Shown here: positions 61,702-64,000 of the stretch, piece by piece
Position numbering within the stretch: position 1 is the first letter of the stretch
How the letters are laid out: the number at the start of each line of letters is the position of its first letter
From: Bacteroidales bacterium
Lineage (GTDB): Bacteria; Bacteroidota; Bacteroidia; Bacteroidales; UBA932
NCBI GenBank assembly: GCA_022653675.1
Contig: JALCST010000009.1
Location: 41,516-105,515, forward strand
Direction of reading: 5' to 3'
DNA: 64,000 nucleotides
Translations under genes and position numbers: made by a program
Notes under the pieces: generated by a model
The model's database searches: none
What the model was told of the DNA's origin: nothing
What the model saw: only the letters and a program-made list of their open reading frames with translations

Positions 61702-63696
61702 TTATGCTTTTTCAGGTTTGCCGACTTTCAGTGAGTCAATTATGAGATATGCTATGATTCCGGCGTATGCCAATATGGCGATTACTTGTGCTGCGGTGGA
61801 AGATTGCCATGTGGTGCACATGAGATCTACTCCTGCGAATTTCAGAATTGCACTTACGACGCCCATCAAAGCGCCGCCCGCTATGAATCCGGATGCGGAA
61901 AGGGTCCCTCTTTCCTTGCGCGCCTCATTTATAGACTTGTCCTTGCTGCGCGTCGAGACGAACCAGGAAATCAGGCCGCCCACGAGCAATGGAAGGTTGA
62001 GATCGAGAGGAATGAACATGCCGAGACTGAATGCCAGCGCCGGCACATTGAACAGTGTAAGAATTATAGATATTGCTGCTCCTATTCCGTAAAGCATCCA
62101 CGGGGCCTTGCCGTTGTTCATCAGGGGATCTATCACGGCTGCCATTGCATTTGCCTGTGGAGCTACGAGTGATCCTTTTCCGGTGAATCCGTAAGCCTTG
62201 TTCAATATCATTATCACCCCGCCTACCGTGGCTGCGGCGACTATCGTCCCGACGAATTTCCATTTTTCCTGTTTTTCCGGGGTTGTACCGAGCCAATAAC
62301 CGATTTTCAGGTCGGTGATGAAGGAACCAGACATGGAAAGTGCCGTACAGACGACCCCTCCTATTATCGCTGCCGCAACTATGCCGGCCGTTCCTTTGAA
62401 TCCCACTGCAACGAGAATGACCGATGTGAGAATCAATGTCATTAGAGTCATTCCGCTGACAGGGTTGGTGCCGACGATGGCTATTGCATTGGCCGCTACG
62501 GTCGTGAAGAGGAATGCTATGATTCCTACAACCAGAACTGCAAGAAGTGATATCCAGAGGTTGTGGATAAGTCCGAATTCAAAGAATACGAATGTCAGGA
62601 GCATTACGACGAGGATCCCGATAGCGATTATCTTCATGGGGATGTCACGCTGGGTGCGTTCGACTTTGCTTTCGTCTTCTCCTGCTATCTTATTCTTCTT
62701 GCTGAAGCTTCCAACCGCAAGCTTGACAGCACTTTTTATAACCCCACCGGATTTTATTATACCTATTATGCCAGCAGTCGCTATGCCCCCGATGCCGATA
62801 TGACGTGCATATGTGGTGAAAATGTCCTGCGCGCTCATGGATCCTACAGTCTGGGTTATGCCGGAGTGCATGAAGTCAAGGACATTGGGTCCCCAAATAA
62901 GGTTCATGAGGGGTATGATGACGAACCAGACAAGAAAAGAGCCGCAGCATATTATAAATGCGTATTTGAGCCCGACTATGTAGCCCAGTCCGAGAACGGC
63001 CGCACCGCTATTCAACTTGAAGACGAGTTTGGTCTTGTCGGCGAATTTGGTGGCTGCCGTGGAAATGGTTTCGGCCCATAGCCCGAATGTGGAGACAATG
63101 AAATCATAAAGACCTCCTATAAGGCCGCTTATGAGAAGAACCTTGGCGCTCTTGCCCCCGTTTTCACCGGTTATGAGTACCTGTGTCGTGGCTGTGGCTT
63201 CAGGGAAGGGATATTTCCCGTGCATGTCCTTTACGAAATACTTCCTGAAAGGAATAAGGAAGAGTATTCCGAGGAAGCCTCCCAGCAACGAACTGAGAAG
63301 GACTTTCGTGAAATTAACGGTCATCTGAGGATATTTACCCTGGAGAATGAAAATCGCCGGCAGCGTAAATATCGCGCCGGCGACTATAGCTCCCGAGCAA
63401 GCCCCGATGGATTGGATAATGACATTTTCGCCAAGAGTGTGTTTAGTGGCACTTGAAACCCCGACCGCTATTATGGCGATCGGGATAGCCGCTTCGAACA
63501 CCTGGCCTATTTTCAGGCCGAGGTAAGCCGCAGCGGCGGAGAATAGTACGGTCATTACGAGACCGACACTTACAGAATAAGGCGTGACTTCCTTGTACTT
63601 TTTTTCCGGAGACATTATCGGATGATACGTCTCTCCGGGCTTCAACTCGCGATAAGCATTTTCTGGAAGCCCTTTTGGTTTGGTTTCTTCGCTCAT
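61702..63696 (-). CDS. OPT-family oligopeptide transporter (664 aa)
   Basis: Inner-membrane transporter with about 14-16 helices of the OPT family. It begins with a cytosolic segment (ENAYRELKPGETYHPIMSP) typical of bacterial members and contains the first-helix block ITPYSVSVGLVMT-like and FPEATATTQVLITGENGG. It probably imports oligopeptides, although some OPT members carry metal-chelator complexes. It is first in an operon with pepT. Its -7 box (minus strand TAAATTTG, 63715-63722) lies just behind the promoter of the divergent 23S rRNA gene. Confidence 0.92.
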   Translation of the reverse strand: MSEETKPKGLPENAYRELKPGETYHPIMSPEKKYKEVTPYSVSVGLVMTVLFSAAAAYLGLKIGQVFEAAIPIAIIAVGVSSATKHTLGENVIIQSIGACSGAIVAGAIFTLPAIFILQGKYPQMTVNFTKVLLSSLLGGFLGILFLIPFRKYFVKDMHGKYPFPEATATTQVLITGENGGKSAKVLLISGLIGGLYDFIVSTFGLWAETISTAATKFADKTKLVFKLNSGAAVLGLGYIVGLKYAFIICCGSFLVWFVIIPLMNLIWGPNVLDFMHSGITQTVGSMSAQDIFTTYARHIGIGGIATAGIIGIIKSGGVIKSAVKLAVGSFSKKNKIAGEDESKVERTQRDIPMKIIAIGILVVMLLTFVFFEFGLIHNLWISLLAVLVVGIIAFLFTTVAANAIAIVGTNPVSGMTLMTLILTSVILVAVGFKGTAGIVAAAIIGGVVCTALSMSGSFITDLKIGYWLGTTPEKQEKWKFVGTIVAAATVGGVIMILNKAYGFTGKGSLVAPQANAMAAVIDPLMNNGKAPWMLYGIGAAISIILTLFNVPALAFSLGMFIPLDLNLPLLVGGLISWFVSTRSKDKSINEARKERGTLSASGFIAGGALMGVVSAILKFAGVDLMCTTWQSSTAAQVIAILAYAGIIAYLIIDSLKVGKPEKA

Positions 63697-63714
63697 GTTT
63701 CTTGTTTAGATTTA

Positions 63715-63722
63715 CAAATTTA
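63715..63722 (-). promoter_or_regulatory. -7 box of the OPT-pepT operon
   Basis: Reads TAAATTTG on the minus strand, an exact consensus match 18 bases upstream of the OPT ATG. It lies 8 bases from the -33 element of the divergent rRNA promoter. Confidence 0.5.
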
Positions 63723-63729
63723 AAAATTA

Positions 63730-63760
63730 TTTGGATTCTGAAGAAAAGTGTTTACCTTTG
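63730..63760 (+). promoter_or_regulatory. Full-consensus promoter driving the 23S rRNA gene
   Basis: TTTG (63730-63733), a 19-base spacer and TACCTTTG (63753-63760): both Bacteroidota promoter elements match exactly with ideal spacing. Transcription would begin near 63767. No other gene lies between it and the 23S start. Confidence 0.75.
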
Positions 63761-63766
63761 CAGCCC

Positions 63767-63942
63767 GTTTCGAAAGAACGGAAGTGTTCATTGAAAGATT
63801 GAGAGAGATATTAGAGGTAAGAAAACTAGAGAAAAAGCAAGTCTGTAATAGAGGCTGCCAGAGAATGGCAGGTGAAATAAAGGGACTGCAATTTCAGAAA
63901 AGTAGAGTAGATTCATTCGAAAGAGTGTAAATAAGACACAAA
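63767..63942 (+). other. 23S rRNA leader with processing-type hairpin
   Basis: About 176 bases of A/G-rich leader. A perfect hairpin, CTGCCA (63855-63860) with TGGCAG (63866-63871) and a 5-base loop, lies in the middle. The leader has no tRNA and no trace of 16S sequence. The segment near 63920-63942 may pair with the 3' flank of 23S to form the RNase III stem, but that flank is outside the window. The short ORF reading across it is not credible. Confidence 0.55.
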
Positions 63943-64000
63943 GACGAAGAGAACAAGGGCGAACGGAGGATGCCTAGGCTTCCAAAGACGAAGAAGGACG
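63943..64000 (+). rRNA. 23S ribosomal RNA, 5' end (partial)
   Basis: The stretch from 63956 on (AAGGGCGAACGGAGGATGCC, then TAGGC and GAAGAAGGACG) matches the conserved 5' helix region of bacterial 23S rRNA in its Bacteroidota form. Aligning the ACGGnGGATGCC block with E. coli numbering puts base 1 near 63943; the exact end is uncertain by several bases. The gene runs off the right edge. No 16S, tRNA-Ile or tRNA-Ala lies upstream. Confidence 0.85.

Noticed and set aside
63748..63930. Small ORF in the rRNA leader
   Set aside because: It lies between a full-consensus promoter and the 23S rRNA start and looks like leader sequence, not protein.
1..64000. CRISPR arrays, insertion sequences, prophage and tRNA genes
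   Set aside because: No regular repeat-spacer pattern, transposase or integrase motif, or cloverleaf was found in the intergenic regions; all gaps between genes are short.

Overview
The window looks like a chromosomal segment of a Bacteroidales bacterium (phylum Bacteroidota). The reasons are a SusC/SusD pair inside a polysaccharide utilisation locus (PUL), many short lipoprotein signals, Bacteroidota-only families (DUF3857, DUF4831, DUF4434, BACON, DUF5018-like, the DUF5117/DUF4953 metalloproteases), weak Shine-Dalgarno use, and repeated -7 boxes of the TAnnTTTG type. The genus cannot be fixed from sequence alone. I see no phage, insertion sequence, CRISPR array or tRNA, and no gene-free stretch longer than about 300 bases. 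The longest is about 246 bases in front of the 23S rRNA gene.

Layout. 1-820: a partial minus-strand ORF at the left edge with an apparent frame break, a small membrane protein and a 27-residue lipopeptide. 870-7501: an AraC-type regulator divergent from a three-gene RND efflux operon (lipoprotein adaptor, permease, outer-membrane factor). 7494-11021: two DUF3857 proteins, one with an intact transglutaminase triad and one without. 11090-15611: glyA divergent from an rRNA/tRNA methyltransferase and a large zinc metalloprotease. 15672-36301: a two-armed PUL. 36310-39567: a flippase-dut-murF operon. 39643-42701: cyclophilin, nitroreductase, a candidate sigma-54-driven small RNA, and the dipeptidase pepD. 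42758-48588: DUF4831, a lipid A-type acyltransferase, a POT peptide transporter, galE and a membrane endonuclease/exonuclease/phosphatase protein. 48581-52697: a response regulator and a hybrid sensor kinase. 52722-60462: pbpC back to back with an alpha-2-macroglobulin. 60470-63696: pepT and an OPT transporter. 63730-64000: a promoter, leader and the 5' end of a 23S rRNA gene with no 16S or tRNA before it.

The PUL. The minus arm (34526 down to 21578) is eight tightly spaced genes: DUF4434, sugar MFS, GlcNAc 2-epimerase (renin-binding-protein type), SusC, SusD, DUF5018-like lipoprotein, family-10-type glycosyl hydrolase and a CE2-type SGNH esterase. The plus arm (15672 to 21609) holds two surface-type lipoproteins, a phosphodiester glycosidase (NAGPA family) and a metallophosphoesterase. 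A GH20 hexosaminidase diverges at the far end. The arms are tied together by a shared C-terminal domain (17205 and 24198 proteins). The gene set suggests uptake of a GlcNAc-containing glycan, possibly one carrying GlcNAc-phosphodiesters and acetyl groups. That substrate is an inference.

The observations I rate highest are the phosphodiester-glycan PUL, the consensus -24/-12 promoter placed about 60 bases before a strong terminator (41082-41186), and the 23S rRNA gene with its own promoter.
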